From: Lepisosteus oculatus
Lineage: Eukaryota > Chordata > Actinopteri > Semionotiformes > Lepisosteidae
Direction: 5' to 3'
Assembly (NCBI RefSeq): GCF_040954835.1
Contig: NC_090711.1
Coordinates: 2,735,501-2,799,500 of the forward strand
Length of the DNA stretch: 64,000 bases
A program made the translations under genes and the position numbers. Below are positions 24,301 to 37,685 of this stretch, piece by piece; within the stretch, counting starts at the first letter, position 1; each line of letters starts with the position of its first letter. Under the pieces are notes generated by a model. That model worked only from the letters and a program-made list of their open reading frames with translations. It made no database searches and was not told the origin of the DNA.

Positions 24301-24894
24301 ACAGCCCTCTGGAAAAACGCCTCTGCTGCTTTGACTACGTTCCTCCCCGTTTTGGGTGCAAAGCGTGTCTTGAGTGAATTCTTGTACTGGATGCTGGTTG
24401 GTTTGTTCTGGTTTGGGTTTTTTTTTACCGAGGGAGGCTGTCCTTGTGAAAGTAACGTTATCTTTTTTTTATCTGTTCGGTCTTTGTGTGTTTGTCACCT
24501 CAAGCCTTTGGGAAGTCAATTTATAGGCTTGTTGGCGTTTCTTTCGCTTCTGGGCCAGCGGGGGAGTGCCGAACCGCCCGATCCGGCCATGTGCAAGGGA
24601 CGCGGCCCAAAAGTCGTGCCTTCCCCCCCAGGCGTCCTTGCCGTCCGATATTTTCGTTCCTGTCGGCCTTGGGTTCTCGCCACCAAAAAAATAAAAGAGT
24701 CACGCGTCATATGTGGGCAATTCTCAGGAGCCCCGCGAGCAATCGCTTGAGAATGCGCAGGAGGCGAGGACAGAGTCTGCACCGGCAGGGTGTGAGTTCT
24801 ATCGCTGACCAACAGGCTCTCATCCTTATGCCCTGTCCGCAGATGTCGGACAAGGAGGTCTCTCGGGGGAGCAGATACTGAAGAGGGGGCACGC

Positions 24895-25040
24895 TTCGTC
24901 CGGCTGATGGCTCGCACTTGCATACAGCTGGGTAATGCAAGGTTAGAGCCATCAATTGCTCAAGGTGCCGTACCTGCGATCTAAACCTGAACCAGTTCCC
25001 AGCCCAGGACCTTAACCACTGCTGCCTCTCTGCATCAGCA
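24895..25040 (-). repeat. tRNA-like SINE
   Basis: The reverse complement begins ggcagcagtggttaaggtcc, followed by a box-B-like ggtttagatc and 'ccttgagcaattgatggct'. This is the usual arrangement of fish tRNA-derived SINE heads. Confidence 0.55.
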
Positions 25041-27761
25041 GAGGCCCTGCCTTCCAGCTCCTTGTTAGACTCGTGGAAATACTCCGCTGGGCTCTTCCAG
25101 CCCACATTTTTTGTCAATCATTTTTCAAGCGGAGAGGGGCATGGATTGGGGCTTTTCCTGCGTCTGGAGCACTTGGTTTCAGGGAAGTGCTGTTATCCGC
25201 CCAGAAGTGAGTTTAGAAATGCTGGCAGGGGTTCGCAATGTGAAGTTTTCCTTGCGCTGGCCTCTCTCTCGAAATCTGTTCTGCTTTTACTATCAGTGCC
25301 GGTCTCTTCCGGTTCACAAAACCATGCCTGTTTTTGCTTCTTTCACGAGATATCTCATTCAGGGTATCTTTCTCAGGCTGTCTTTAAAAGTACAGTGTGT
25401 ACACTACTTTAACAGCATCTCAGTTTCTCCCCCATCGCCAATAAATACTGTAAACCTTCATCAGCAGGGGCTCAGATAAGAAGCCAGCCCCAGGCCATCA
25501 TGGAGCCAGGTTCACTTTGCTTATCTGCCCAGGGCAGACTGCCTGCATGCTAATATCAGACCAGCACCGAGCCTCAAAGTAAATTCGCATTCGTTCATTT
25601 TTATCACCATCACTATCTTTTCTCAACATCACTCTGTAACATCCTTTCTTCCTAAAGACACGGATCTAAATGCAGTTTTATTTTTTTCTAAAAAAGATAC
25701 AGATGGAAAACTAACCAGAACACATCGTCTTTTGTTCAGGAAACGGGCCATTCGGGGATGCCAAAAGTGATATTGAAAAGCAGGTCACCCATCACAACCA
25801 GTGACAGCTTACAGGCATTGTTGATGCTTGACAATGAAAAGTGCAGTTTGACCCATGTCTGGCCTCTGGTCTCATTTCCCCTCCCAGTCTTCACTTTTAG
25901 AAAGAGGCATTAATTCATTGTGTTACTTGTGGCTGAGACACGCACTCAGTCCCAGATTTCCCATGAGGCGCTGTAGGCACAGAGCCTAGGGCTCACTAAC
26001 CAACAGGGGGCTTTTGCAGGCCCATGAAACACGATCCCACATGCTAAGGGGGAAACAAGGCATTTACAGCCCCATTCAGACACAAGAAGCATGCAGCTAT
26101 CATCTGACAGTCTTCCTGTTCCTTCTTAAAACTCTGAAGTCATAAGACCATGTAGCCCCTGAATGAGGGAAGAGACACGGCCTTGTCTGTCGCATACTGC
26201 TTGTGCACGGACTACGTAGTGCAGAACAGTGAGCTCCGTGCTCGGCTCAGTCTCCCATTCGGCTGCTGTCAGGACTGTGCTTTTCCTTCAGCTCCGACTT
26301 CGAACCCCCACACAAGCCATCAGGTGAGCAAACAGCTGCTGAATCCCAAACAGCGTCCATAAGAAAAAGTGAGGAAAATGGTGAGTTGTTGTTTTCTAAC
26401 TGTGCTTTGTATTATATTCCTTTCACTGAAAATGTTGTTTATATCGAATTTAGGCGGAACATTCTGATTCCGACTGTAGAGCCCAATGCTTTTGTAGCCG
26501 TTATGTGATCTAGGTGAGTCTGGGCTGATTCGTTCAGACTGAGAGCACTTCCTGTGCAGCTGTGAGTGATCTGAAAAAGTTCTGTCGGCCTCCTGCTGCC
26601 GGCTGTGGGTCGGGCTTGGACTGGGAAGAAGACACATCATCAGGGTGGAGGGGGTCAGAAAGGGAACCACAGTGGTTTTTGTCCCTGAAGGGCTGGACAC
26701 TCGTGCTCAGCACGGCTTCCTCCAGCGCAGGCGAGCTACCACCCCTGTCTTCACTGTCCCAGTTACATCAGTTTAAAAGGCTTAGCTTAGGTCAATTTAA
26801 GAACGGTGTACTTTTTGCATAAATCTGCACGACTGTGACATTTGTCTTGCACAGAGGAAGTCAGCTGGAGTGCAGCCAAAATGAAAACAGGATGAAAACC
26901 TTGGATCAATTCTCCACAAGCTGCTGAATGGGCAAATGACTTCCTTTCCCTTGTAGCTGTTGTTCTGATACAGAATCTCAAATACAGAGAAATGTCGTGA
27001 TGCCTTCCTCCCCGCTAATCTAAACTGCCGTCGCTAAATGCTCTATTGACTCAAAGGCTGCTTTGACTCTGATTCAAGATCTGAAAAAAAGCAAGCTGAC
27101 ATTGGCAGGACTGAGCTAGTCTCCTGGGAGGATGCTGGATCCGGAATATCTGACCTTACCAGCACAGCGCCAGTGAGCGCTGGGAGTCTTTCTCCCCTGT
27201 CTGAGCATGGGAAAGATGACGGCATCTCCTTACACCCACTGCAGGGATGATGAAGTGTGTCCGTGCACTCCCAAAAATAACAAACTGTAGCTGCCAGCTA
27301 CAGTACATTGTGTGGTGTGTGCTCTGCCTTCTCGGAAAACAATTTGATTTGTTTGAATAGGTCGGGCTCCGTTTTCCTTTTCGGAAGAACGTTCCATTTG
27401 CTAAGGCATTCCTTGATAGCGGCAGTAATCGCCACAAAGCACTGCTGTTCATCGCTGGGGAACAGCTGTAAGTCATTGTCTGTGTGTGGCCGTCCTACTG
27501 CACTAATTACCCTGGTGGCTGTCTTTATGAGCCAACGCAACAAACTTTATCTCCGGCCTGCTCCACCACTGTTCACTCCTCAGGGCTCAGCAGAGATCAG
27601 TGTTGATGGCACACGGGGCGCTCAGGCTGGGACTGTCGGGGGGGGGTTGGCACGCCTGCTTGTAGGTATGAGCTACACTTGCTGAAGCAGCATCTCAGAG
27701 CGTTGGCAGGGTAGACGTTATGGGCAAAGTAGCTTAATGGACTCTCTGTTGTACTCCATCT

Positions 27762-27850
27762 GCTTGCAGCAGTACTTATATTCCTAAGATCAAGCAGATG
27801 ACGCTGCTGTTTATATTCTTGAGATCAAGCAGATCTTGCTGCTTACTCTT
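27762..27850. repeat. Two-copy tandem duplication, about 45 bp unit
   Basis: Two copies of ttatattcctaagatcaagc / ttatattcttgagatcaagc, each followed by agat and a ctgctgctt-like piece. Confidence 0.65.
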
Positions 27851-29074
27851 GACACTTACTGTGACTGTGGCTGTTTCTCTGTGGTGGAAAGACCTATTTC
27901 TGCTTCAAAGTTAGAAGCAGTGGAAAGTCCCTCCCCCCCATCATCAGCGTGGCACAACTTCACTTTTAACAGTGTAGCAGCCAAGGCCACTAACAATTGA
28001 TGTAATTTATGGGAAGGTAAATTAGAAGTTTCTTCAGCAGTGTGCTTTCTAGCACAGTTCCCAGGATTCATTCACAGATACTGTAGACAGGACCCTTTGT
28101 AATCGTCCGTCCACTGCACAGGAAAGTTTGGTGGGCAGCTGTCAGAAAGGCCAGTGAGAGAGGTGTCCCTGTGTCTGGACGGAGCAGATAGACCAGGGAG
28201 ACAAAGTAGAGTTCAATCAACCAGTTTTCTTTCACAAAAAACACACAAGCCAGTGTCAGCGGGACAGTGGGTTCCCAAAATCACCCTGGGAAGCACAGCA
28301 GGGGTCTGGGATAAGTGAACAGCAGATTAGGATGAAGTACATTTCAGAGGGAGCCCTCACACATAACAGCAGGGGAGATGACAGAGCATGCTTTTCAGAG
28401 CTGGGAAGAAAATTGTTCTGAAAGGCTGAAACGAGCCAGACAAATAGAGGATAATAACCAAATTGAGAGGAGAAAAATTATAGTGAAGGGGGTTATTAAG
28501 AGTATTAACCTGAATTAGAGCTAGTGTTCATACTGAAGGATATTGCACAAATCAGACTTTATCACCCTGCTTTTTTCCACAATTAAATAAAACAAAACAA
28601 CTCAAGTAACATGATTATTGTTTTTTGAAAGTTAAAATATTTCTAAATACAGACTTTTAAATAAAAAAAATCATTTGTAAGGTAGTCTTGCTTGTTGGTT
28701 TTGTTTCTTTTTTTTTCTAAAAAAAAAGTGGTAAGAAAGAAAAGCTCTTTTCTGGAGTCGAAGGCAGAAGATTATCATTCAGCTTTGTTCTATATTTGGC
28801 CTAAGTATTAGAGAATGTGCTTTTTCAAATTGCTCAATATGTATGTGTTATTCAGTGCAGAGACTCCCGTCGAGTCTGTGGTATGCAGTCAGGACTGGTA
28901 TGCACTAGCCTCATCCAAGGGCAGCAAACAAAAATAGATCATTTAAAAAACTGAAGAATGCAGGAGCCTAATTCTGCGAAGATGCGTGTGCATGGTCCAC
29001 AGCCATCAGAGAAAGCGAGACTTGACACGATTGCACACTAATGCAACTGGTCACAAACGTTCGAGGCAGGCTGA

Positions 29075-29235
29075 CGGGCAGCACTGTGATGTAATGGTTA
29101 GGGCTCTGGATTAGAAAGGGATTTTTGCGGGTTTGAATCCCAGGAGGTGAGGCACAGGTGCTGCTCTCTTGAGCAAGTTACCGCACTCAGAACGTTAAGA
29201 TGCACGGCTTGGGATAAAGTATTAACCAAATGAAT
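29075..29235 (+). repeat. tRNA-like SINE
   Basis: It has a box-A-like start (gtgatgtaatggttagggct), a box-B-like gggtttgaatcccagg, and the tail motif cttgagcaagttaccgcact seen in fish tRNA-SINEs. Confidence 0.6.
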
Positions 29236-31739
29236 AATAAACGGATATATCTCTTCCTCCCTACATGTTGCTTTGATGGAAAATCAGCTTCTATCCTTCC
29301 CATTATCTTTATGCTTGGTAATATCGTTAATACTATCAGATAAGATGGACTGGGTACTTTTGGGTACTTACATCTGTTATTACTTCTTGGGAAACAGCCA
29401 TTGTTTTATGCATGGACTGCAGGTGAGTCAGTGTTTTCAGCGCAGCTCCTGCCTTTTAATGCAATATATTTTATTTCTTAAACATCTCCACGGAATGAGA
29501 TGAGATTTAAAACCATATTGCAACACCTACCACAATTTGTCAGATTAAGCTGTCTTTTTGAGACAAGCTGTCACGCCACTGCCTTAAAAGATTAAGTATT
29601 TGGTCACTTCAGACACCCCCTAAGTCTCAGGCTTTCCCGTGCTCTGAGAACTAGCAGAGAATTCCACTTGGCAAAATACCTGCGTCCGTACCGGAAGGAA
29701 AGAAAAGAGAAACAGGTCCTGAATTTCAGCTGGCTGCTGCATTTCTGCTCGTGACTGGGGCAGAACGGTCACCTGGTGCTGATTTGCCCTGTGCTGCGTC
29801 CACCTTGGCACCTGCCTGCCTGTGCCAGCTGGAAAGAACTGTGACTGAGCTCGGCGTTGAGCTCCTACCGCCTCACATCTCACCAGGGAGCTCGTGGAGC
29901 TGTGCAAGGAGACTCTCTGCCTCCCTGGCCTCTCTCGATCCAGTCTCGGCCCACACGGGCCCGGTGTTATCAGACCCGCTTCACAACAAGGTCGTCTGGC
30001 GAGCAGCTGCTCTCCCTCCTAGTGCAGGGGTTCTCAGTCCTGGTCATAGAGACCCCCACATCCTGCCGGATTTCTCTGCAGCTTCTTCACTGAGCTCCTT
30101 CAGCGGAGCCTCAAGCTGCTTGGAAAGAACTTCTGCAAGCTTTTTGTGCTCAAGGATTGGAGATTTTAAAGTTACTTAAGAAATGCAGTAGTTAAAAGGC
30201 AGCTTCCTACGTGTTTAGGAACTGGAAACAATGAAATAAGTTCAATTAAAAATGTCGTTAGGTCTGCTAAGGGTTCGGTTATATAACGAGAGCTTGGGCA
30301 GAACGCACACCAGCAGCACGAGCACGGGGAACACCTGGTCTACTGCACCAACCAGTGTTCTGACAACCACTACAAGTTTCTCCATCTGTTTCTCTGTAGC
30401 TTCTGCAAAACTCTGCAAGGCTCCAGGGACTCTTGCTTCAAAGAATAAATCATGGCATGTGTATCATGTCCTGCTGTGCACATATCTGCTGTACATACTG
30501 TATACTCTGTTCAGGAGCGCTTGATTCTGTTGTGTTGGCTTACCTCCTAGAGCCCAACTATTAAAGGTTTTGAGTTGGACAGACTCCAAAAGCTTTCAGC
30601 CTCCCAAATGAAATAACGCTAAAAGTAAATTAAGCAGGGCCCACATCATCACTGAGGCAGCTTGCGGTTCTAGAAGTAAAACTTCCGTTTTTTTTTTCTT
30701 TTAAAGCAGCAGCTTGTGAACGACACGAGAATGAGAGAAAGAGAGAAAACGACAAAGTCAGTTGCTTAAAAACCCAGTTGAGAAGGTGTGTGTGGGGGGA
30801 AATCTTTGATCCGGGCTCAGCCGCAGCTCAGAGAAAGAGAGGGCTGAACTGTGGGCCAAAACCCCAACAGAGAGAGGAGGAAATGAGAGAAGCAAATGTA
30901 AAAAAAAACCCATGAACCTACCTTGTAGACGAGAGTCAAAACTCATTTCTTACAGCTCAACCAGAGCACACTCCCTCAGCTCAGCTATTGTGCTCGCTAT
31001 GCTAAGACTGAACATAATCTGCACAAGATGGTTTAAATTATGACGTGAGGAGGGTTTTTTTCTCCTTTCTCAGAGAGGTGGAGCATAAAATGGGCCTTAG
31101 TTTGAAGAGACTATTTACTGCTGAAGTACTTCTGTCTTTTTCTGTTGTTTCATGACTGTAATTGTATCTTATTTCCTCACGTTTTGTAGGGGATTTCTGG
31201 TTCAGTATCTGAAAAAAAAAACGTTGCATCTGTTTATCTGGAGAAACATTCTGTGAGTTTTAGTACTGAGCGCTGGCTCTGAGGCTCTGTGTAGGGGTGT
31301 CAGCGGTGATAAAAACTGTGATGAAAAAGAAACAGATGTTCAGCTGAAGCTGGCAGTACTTTGGGTATTTTTAAGTTTCCTTTCTGCTTCCTCACAGACA
31401 AAGAGGTTAGAAAAATTGAGCTGCAAAGACAATATCCAGAGAACCTTGGGCACTCAGTGGCAGCTATGTTTTTGTCTGTTAGCTGCTCAAAGCAGAGGTG
31501 GAGACAGGAAACGTTTGTGTTATGGAAATGTGTGACAGGGATCCCATACCTGGGAAGTATACTAACTCTCCAACTTCCACATTGTGGGACAGCCTCTGTT
31601 ATAACAGCTGTATCCTTTTAACTTACGCATGTATTCATCGCAAAGTGTTTAAGAAAACCAGTGAGCTGCCTAAAGAAAATAAAACTTGGAATCAACCCAG
31701 GATAAATTGGAAACAGAATTCCCTACGATGCTCTTTCAG

Positions 31740-31845
31740 TCTGTTTCGCTGTAGCTGAGCAGGGCTGGGCCTGGGCCTGGGCTGGGCTCTGAAGGGAGAT
31801 CTCAAGGGGTGTGAGGCTGTTGCTGTGGGTTTAGAATTTCCAATT

Positions 31846-31930
<85 letters not shown>

Positions 31931-32095
31931 GTCCTGTGAGGGACTGGTGTCCTGTCCAGGGTGTGTGTGTGTGTCCTGCAGTGGACTGCTGTCCTGCCCA
32001 GGGAGTATCGCACCTTGCACCCATGGCTTGCTGGGTGGGACAGGCTCCAGCTCATGACCCTGTATGGGATAAAGCAGTTAGAAAATGGATAGGAA
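31740..32095 (+). repeat. L2-type LINE 3' tail split by a microsatellite
   Basis: The right part has the L2-tail blocks actggtgtcctgtccagggt, caccttgcacccatggcttg, ggctccagctc and gttagaaaatggat. The left part is replaced by the TCTG array at 31845-31931. Confidence 0.65.
31845..31931. repeat. (TCTG)n microsatellite, about 21 units
   Basis: An uninterrupted run of the tetranucleotide tctg. It generates spurious long frames on both strands (Cys-Leu-Ser-Val and Asp-Arg-Gln-Thr repeats), which are not genes. Confidence 0.98.
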
Positions 32096-33014
32096 TGAGT
32101 GCAAAAAGGCTAGTTATGTACACAAGCCTGTTGAGGTGACATAACACTCTGGGGTTTGAAATGTGTCCCAAGCCCACTGAGTCACTGCTCCAGTCTTTTG
32201 GTTGTTTGTTATGACTGTGCCACCTTGGGGCTGACACATCACCAGGCATCCTGAGACTGCTGCAGACACACAGTCTGCCTGCCGACCTGGCTGCCAGTAC
32301 GCAGGAGAGAAGGATTTGCTCGGATTTCCAAGAGAACTGTTGGCACAACTGCAGCTTAAAAGTAGGTGGGAATGAAACGGGAGGTGGGGTTGGGGTTTCC
32401 ACTGGCACAAGTTTGGCCATGTCTGGCTCTGGGTGTGATTCCGGAGCTCCTGTGAGTCACGGAATGAGTCTTCCATTCAGCTGCCTCTTCCTCATCACAG
32501 AGGTGACTGTATGTGCTTACAAGACTCAGGCTCCCTCTTGCCTGCCTTCATCCACCCAAAACAGCTGACAAATCCTCCAAGGCTTTATTTAATAAAAATA
32601 AAAAAGAGAATTTCCTGGTTTTTTTAGTTCCCCACCCGATTTGGCATCAAAAAGAAGGAATTAGGGGTTCAGGAGAGAGCCAGGACACCTGGGTTTCGTG
32701 TCTTTCATTTCTGCTGTAAGAGAGGCTTGCTGATCAGGGGTCTCCCTTCCCACAATACCCTCCCTGTGAACCCCACCCCTGCCTGTCCAGGCCCGGCTTC
32801 TAGACAGGCCACTCCAACACATCGGTCTACCATGCTTAGCACTTGTATTATTTTATTATTTTAATCCCTAGTAAATCAAATGAAATGCTAAGTATTTTAA
32901 AAGCCGTGATCTTCACAGGACTAGGAGTACATGATTCTGACGGGGGAGAGCTGGAGAATTGAAACTAGACTGCCAGTCTTGTGGTTGATACCACAGAACT
33001 GCAGTCCAGGCTTC

Positions 33015-33180
33015 TGGCCCAAGTTAGCTCACTGGGTTAAACCGCTGTCTTGTAAACACAAATGCTTCCAGGAGCACAGGTTTGAATCCCACCTCTAGCT
33101 GACTAAAATCGCAGCCTAGGCTCCCAGGAGAACTGAGTGACTTTGTGAAGAACGGGCAAGCCTGGCTGTGCCAGCTGATG
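33015..33180 (+). repeat. tRNA-like SINE, divergent
   Basis: The sequence includes agctcactgggttaaaccgc and a box-B-like caggtttgaatcccacc. The tail contains a shortened 'ctgactaaaatcgcagcc'. Confidence 0.45.
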
Positions 33181-33569
33181 CCAACGAGCCTCTGCGGACA
33201 CCTGGGTAAATATCAGGGTCACGCTGGCGTCAGTCCCCCATGATGTAGTGATGCATGCAGTACAATATGAGTCAGTGACCCCAAGATCAACAGGTTCAGT
33301 CCACAGGCAGCTGAATTAATGTTCAGACAGATGAATCAGCTGAGCAAAGTCAACGTTTGGAGACTGAAGTTGGAAAAAACGCCAGAGTGCTTTCACTCAA
33401 ATACACGCAACCGAACTTCTTTAAGCTGAACACTTCTGGGTGCTGTGTGAACTCCATGGACTGCTGGTGTAGCAGCAGAGACAGGTAAAACAACAGTAGA
33501 AAGAGGACAGAGTGATGTTCCGCAATTGAACAGGTGAGGATTCATCCAACACTGATAAAAATAAAGAAA

Positions 33570-33830
33570 ATTGTTTTATCCATCCATTTCCTAACCACTT
33601 TATCCAATTTGGGTCTGCGGGAGAGCTGGAGCCTATCCTGGTAAAGGCATAAGGCAGGGTTCACCCTGGATGAGATACAGAGCACACACACACACAGACA
33701 CACACAGACACAGACACAGACACAGAAGCCAATTAGCCTACCACTATGTCTTTGGACTGTGGGAGGAAACCAGAGCACCTGGAGGAAACCCACACAAACA
33801 CAGGGTGAACATATAAACTCCACTGCGTCA
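33570..33830 (-). repeat. L2-type LINE 3' tail with CA-rich insert
   Basis: Reverse-orientation L2-tail blocks (ccatttcctaaccactttat, gcaaggttcaccctggatga-like, gtctttggactgtgggagga, gaacatataaactccac). A CACAGA-rich run occupies 33685-33725. Confidence 0.7.
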
Positions 33831-34589
33831 CAGTTTTGCCTTACATTGTTTTGTCTTTTTTTCCATCTGTTCTTTTCTACATATCCCACAACATAGCTGT
33901 GGAGGGTGGAGGGAGTTGTGGATCATAAACAAATTAACTATACATTTAAACTGCCCTTTTCTGTGAGGAATGAGTTTTCAACAGACTTAGAAGAGAAACA
34001 ACAGGATACTTTATGCTAATTTATTTTAATAAATTAGTGAGCAATATTGTTGGCATCAACACATATCCAAAACTGTATCTACATATACTCTACATACAGT
34101 TTTCTAACAGTTTATTGATTCTACCAATGAGTTATTGTTGTAGTGCAGTGTGAAGATTACAAGAAATGAGATATCCGGTGTTGAGAGGGAAAGAAAACAT
34201 TGTGAAGAAAAGACGTGTGCTAAAGGTCAGGAAGTTCTGGCACAAAGGATGTAGTTTTTGTTCCTAAAGAGGATAAGGATTTCAAAACAGCTACAGTAAG
34301 CCTCTGGGAAAATCATGAGTCTCTCTTTAAAAAAAAACAGGCAAGTAAATAGAACTCAAAGAAATAAATAGAAAGTAAATAGAAATAACAAATAAATTTG
34401 TGTTTGGTTATTTTCTGATGAGGAAATAAGACTTAATAGTGAGTAGAGGACAGGATCAATGAGATTGAAATGAATCAAGTTCTAGTCTGACCAGACCAAT
34501 TCTAGCATTGAGCTAATGATTCATCAAGAACAAATACTGCAATTTAGATTTGTGCTAAATTTCAGAAAGGTTATGTTCGATCTCCAGAG

Positions 34590-34960
34590 TTCGTGAAACC
34601 AGGGTTACTAACCCTGAGGTCCTGACTACTTGGTCATTAAGAGTCCTCTGGGGGTGTCCCTAAGAATTAGGGGTGTAAACCCTGATATCCTGAGTAAATT
34701 GGCTTCCCTGAAGTTCCCCCTTAATTCGACTGGTGCAGTCATTTCTCACTCCTCCCCCTGATTCGCTTTGTCTTGGGGTTGCAGGTGCAGAACGATCACT
34801 GTGCTTCTCCCAGGTGGGGCCGCTGGTGCAGAACGGTCACTGTGCGTCTCTTAGGTGGGGCTGCTGGTGCAGAATGATCACTGTGCGTCTCCAAGGTGGG
34901 TCTGCTGGTGCAGAATGGCTACTATTTGTTGCCCAGATGGGCATCTTCTGAGACGCTGGG
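34590..34960 (+). repeat. 5S-SINE body containing a 41-bp VNTR
   Basis: Read on the minus strand, the left part contains gggtttacacccctaattct and gactcttaatgaccaagtag, matching the SINE body at 1690-2215. From 34784 a 41-bp unit starting ggtgcagaa repeats about four times (34784, 34825, 34866, 34907). The VNTR is therefore probably an expansion inside the SINE. Confidence 0.65.
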
Positions 34961-37577
34961 CTGGTCTTTAGGTGAGACAGACTGCTCCACTGTTGGTGGG
35001 GCTGAGAGGCACCTGAATTCCAGTGGTGGATGAGTCCCACACACCACAGTGGAGCTGTGAGTCAATCTACTCTGACTGACACCTGTCCGTCACTGAGCTG
35101 TGACAGAACTTGGAGGGTGGACTTCAGAAGGAATGAGTGTACAAAGACCTGTTCAGTATAAGAGCCCCTGCACTCTGGAGTCTGAGTCACTTGACTGGTC
35201 TTTGTTATGGCTTTAACAGATCAATGGAAATTTGGGTAAGAGTCTTTTCCATCTGTACCTTTTCTGCATCTGCCCTTTTGTATTTTTGTCTTTTCCCGTA
35301 ACATGTTTTCTTCAGTTGTTTTTGTCTGCTCATCCTTTTTGCATGCAAGAAAAAAATCAATAAGCAAAGTTTAACTGAAAACCCAAATCCCTGTTTGTGT
35401 TCCCAGCTGGCCAGGGGAACGTGTAGCTAGTGACCTTGCTGTCTAGCAGTAGAGGACCTCTCCACCTTCATGAACCGGCCTCCCACACAGGGCTAGAAAT
35501 GCAAAATAGACAGTACCCGGACAACAGTGGTCTCCTGGTGAGAAGAAGCTATTAAGAATGTGCTTTGTGCAGCTGTAACTTTTTCTAATCCCCAGAGTTC
35601 TTGCCAAGCAATAAATTCCTCAGGGAGAGATAGCAGGCAGGGCTGTAATGGGAGCAGAGACAGCTGTCCAGGCCAGGCTGACAGACTCCAGCTCTCGTCT
35701 GCTCGCTGTCGTCTGACACTCCACAGGCACAAATATTTTCCGGTACCTCCTCCTCCCCAGCAGATCAGGGTATTTCCCCATGTACGCATTCTGACTTGGA
35801 AACCGCTCTGCTCAGCACTCCACATGCAACCACACTCATCAGGTAGAAAGTGGGAGTACAAATGGCAAAGTAAGAGTTATTATGTTGCCTTTTCTTAGTA
35901 TATTAGTATACTGTTTCAGATAGGCAATGCACAGAAAATATCCAGCCCCATACTGAGAGATACAACACGCTGGAATCTTACACAAGCCACCCGTGATGGC
36001 TTTAATGGCCTGCTCTTATCATTGCTTACATTCTAACCCTGACCTACAACAATGCACATGACTTGTTTTTTTCCTCTAGAGCACCTCTATGCCAATAATC
36101 CAGTGGCTCAGTTCCGAACCCCCCCGGTGACTCAATAGTGGTACAGTCCGTTCACAAGACTGTACCCTGCCTGCCCTAACAATGGGCTGACCCTCATTAG
36201 CACTGTGGGTACAACTCAAGGGCTGCTTGCTCATTGACAGAGCACATGGCTTTTAGTAAACCAAAAATTGTCACGTCTCTGTGAGTTTCTTAATGGGCTG
36301 CAGCTGTTATTAAAACCCTGTGCTTCAGCAATGTCAAGAATGCTTGGCCCCAAAGTATTCACCCCAGTCCTAACCTGTATTGAAAGAAAATACACCGGCT
36401 TACTCAGTTTAGTTTGGACAGAATGTACTTTTCATACATGTTTTCAGCACTAGAACTTTATTCTGCAGAAATCACTGTCAAACAAACCGCTGTGTCGTTT
36501 GAGTCTGTTTAAAAATGCTTTCATGTTTGGTAAATTATATTTCTGAAAACGTGAAACAGATTTTCTCCACTTCTCTGCTTCAGCTGACAATAATGTAATA
36601 AGAACTTCGCACAGATGCATGAACGGTAAGACCAAGGAGTTGAACTGCTCAGCGATTTCAGTATTTCAATGGCTGCTCAAAAGGTCACTTTGTATCTCCA
36701 TACAGGCCTCACCCTAAAAGAACGTCTCCTTGCAAGAGTGTCTCTGCATGGCCAGTTTGTTATGGTTGAACTCTGGTGTCTGCGAGGACACCACGCCACG
36801 GGCTCTCCCTTGAGGCGCAGGGTCAGTCCTGGTAGCTCTGTTCCCTCTCAGGAGCAGAGACACAAAATTAATTTAATCTCCCCATTTCCTGTCTGTCTGC
36901 CACTGGAGCGTACCTCTCTGCCAGATGGCCTGCTCTGCAGAGAACAGCTGGATTCAGGCCATTACTGAAAAATAATGTAGCTCTTCAGGTCCAACAAAAT
37001 CTTCTTTTTGCAACCAACCAGAGCACCAGAGCTCCCGTTACGAAACACAGGCTTTCCCAATATCTGAGCGCATAATGAAGGTGTAGGGTAGTCTAATAAA
37101 CCTGTGGGGATAATATTATTTTGTATTGATATCTTCTCTTGGAAAAAAAGAGCATCACCTCAACGTAGTAGTAGCCTGGTTTGATGGTATCTAGAATGCA
37201 GAAAGCTTGATGAATTCCTCTCTTGCATCTACGATAAGGCCAAACACTGTTTCTGATTACTTTCTGCTTGGGTGCTAATAGTGAATCTGTACATCCTGTT
37301 GTGAGACCATATCTCCATGGCATAACTGAGTAAACGCTTCGGTTTAAATACGATGCGAGTTGTCTATGTTAATACAGACATAATAAAGTGTCTGTTTTAC
37401 GCGAATTGGTCCTTTGCGTACAGTCTACCGTGAAATATTATCCGCAATACTATGTCTCCCCCTTGTGGCTAGTTCGGGGTTGGCAGGAGGAACAGGCCAG
37501 CTGACTTCCCCTTTTATCCAACTTGGGCAGGAAGCGAAAATATCGCGATATGTAGCATCAAGTCAGCCCATCCGTTA

Positions 37578-37585
37578 TGACGTCA
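37578..37585 (+). promoter_or_regulatory. CRE palindrome in the DYNLRB1 promoter
   Basis: A perfect TGACGTCA lies about 100 bases upstream of the DYNLRB1 start codon, in a short CpG-containing segment with no TATA box. It is a consensus CREB/ATF site; use in vivo is inferred. Confidence 0.5.
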
Positions 37586-37685
37586 GTTCCGGGGTTGCGC
37601 ATGTCCGGTTGCCTGTGTTGTGTGTTTCGCTGCTGCTAGGAAGCCGCATCGCGGATTGGAATAACAACAGCAGTCCAGTTCCAAA

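Larger units (their letters stand above)
24301..37560. other. Gene-poor intergenic region
   Basis: About 13 kb between the sialyltransferase 5' end and DYNLRB1. It contains tRNA-like SINEs, L2 tails, a long TCTG microsatellite and a 41-bp VNTR. No open frame on either strand shows conserved domains or plausible exon structure. Distal regulatory elements cannot be excluded from sequence alone. Confidence 0.6.

Noticed and set aside
31802-32055. Open frames with repeated Asp-Arg-Gln-Thr or Cys-Leu-Ser-Val
   Set aside because: They are translations of the (TCTG)n microsatellite; a four-base repeat is open in several frames without coding meaning.
37093-37323. 76-residue minus-strand frame upstream of DYNLRB1
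   Set aside because: It looks vaguely like retroelement protein, but I could not match it to a named family, and it has no supporting flanks.
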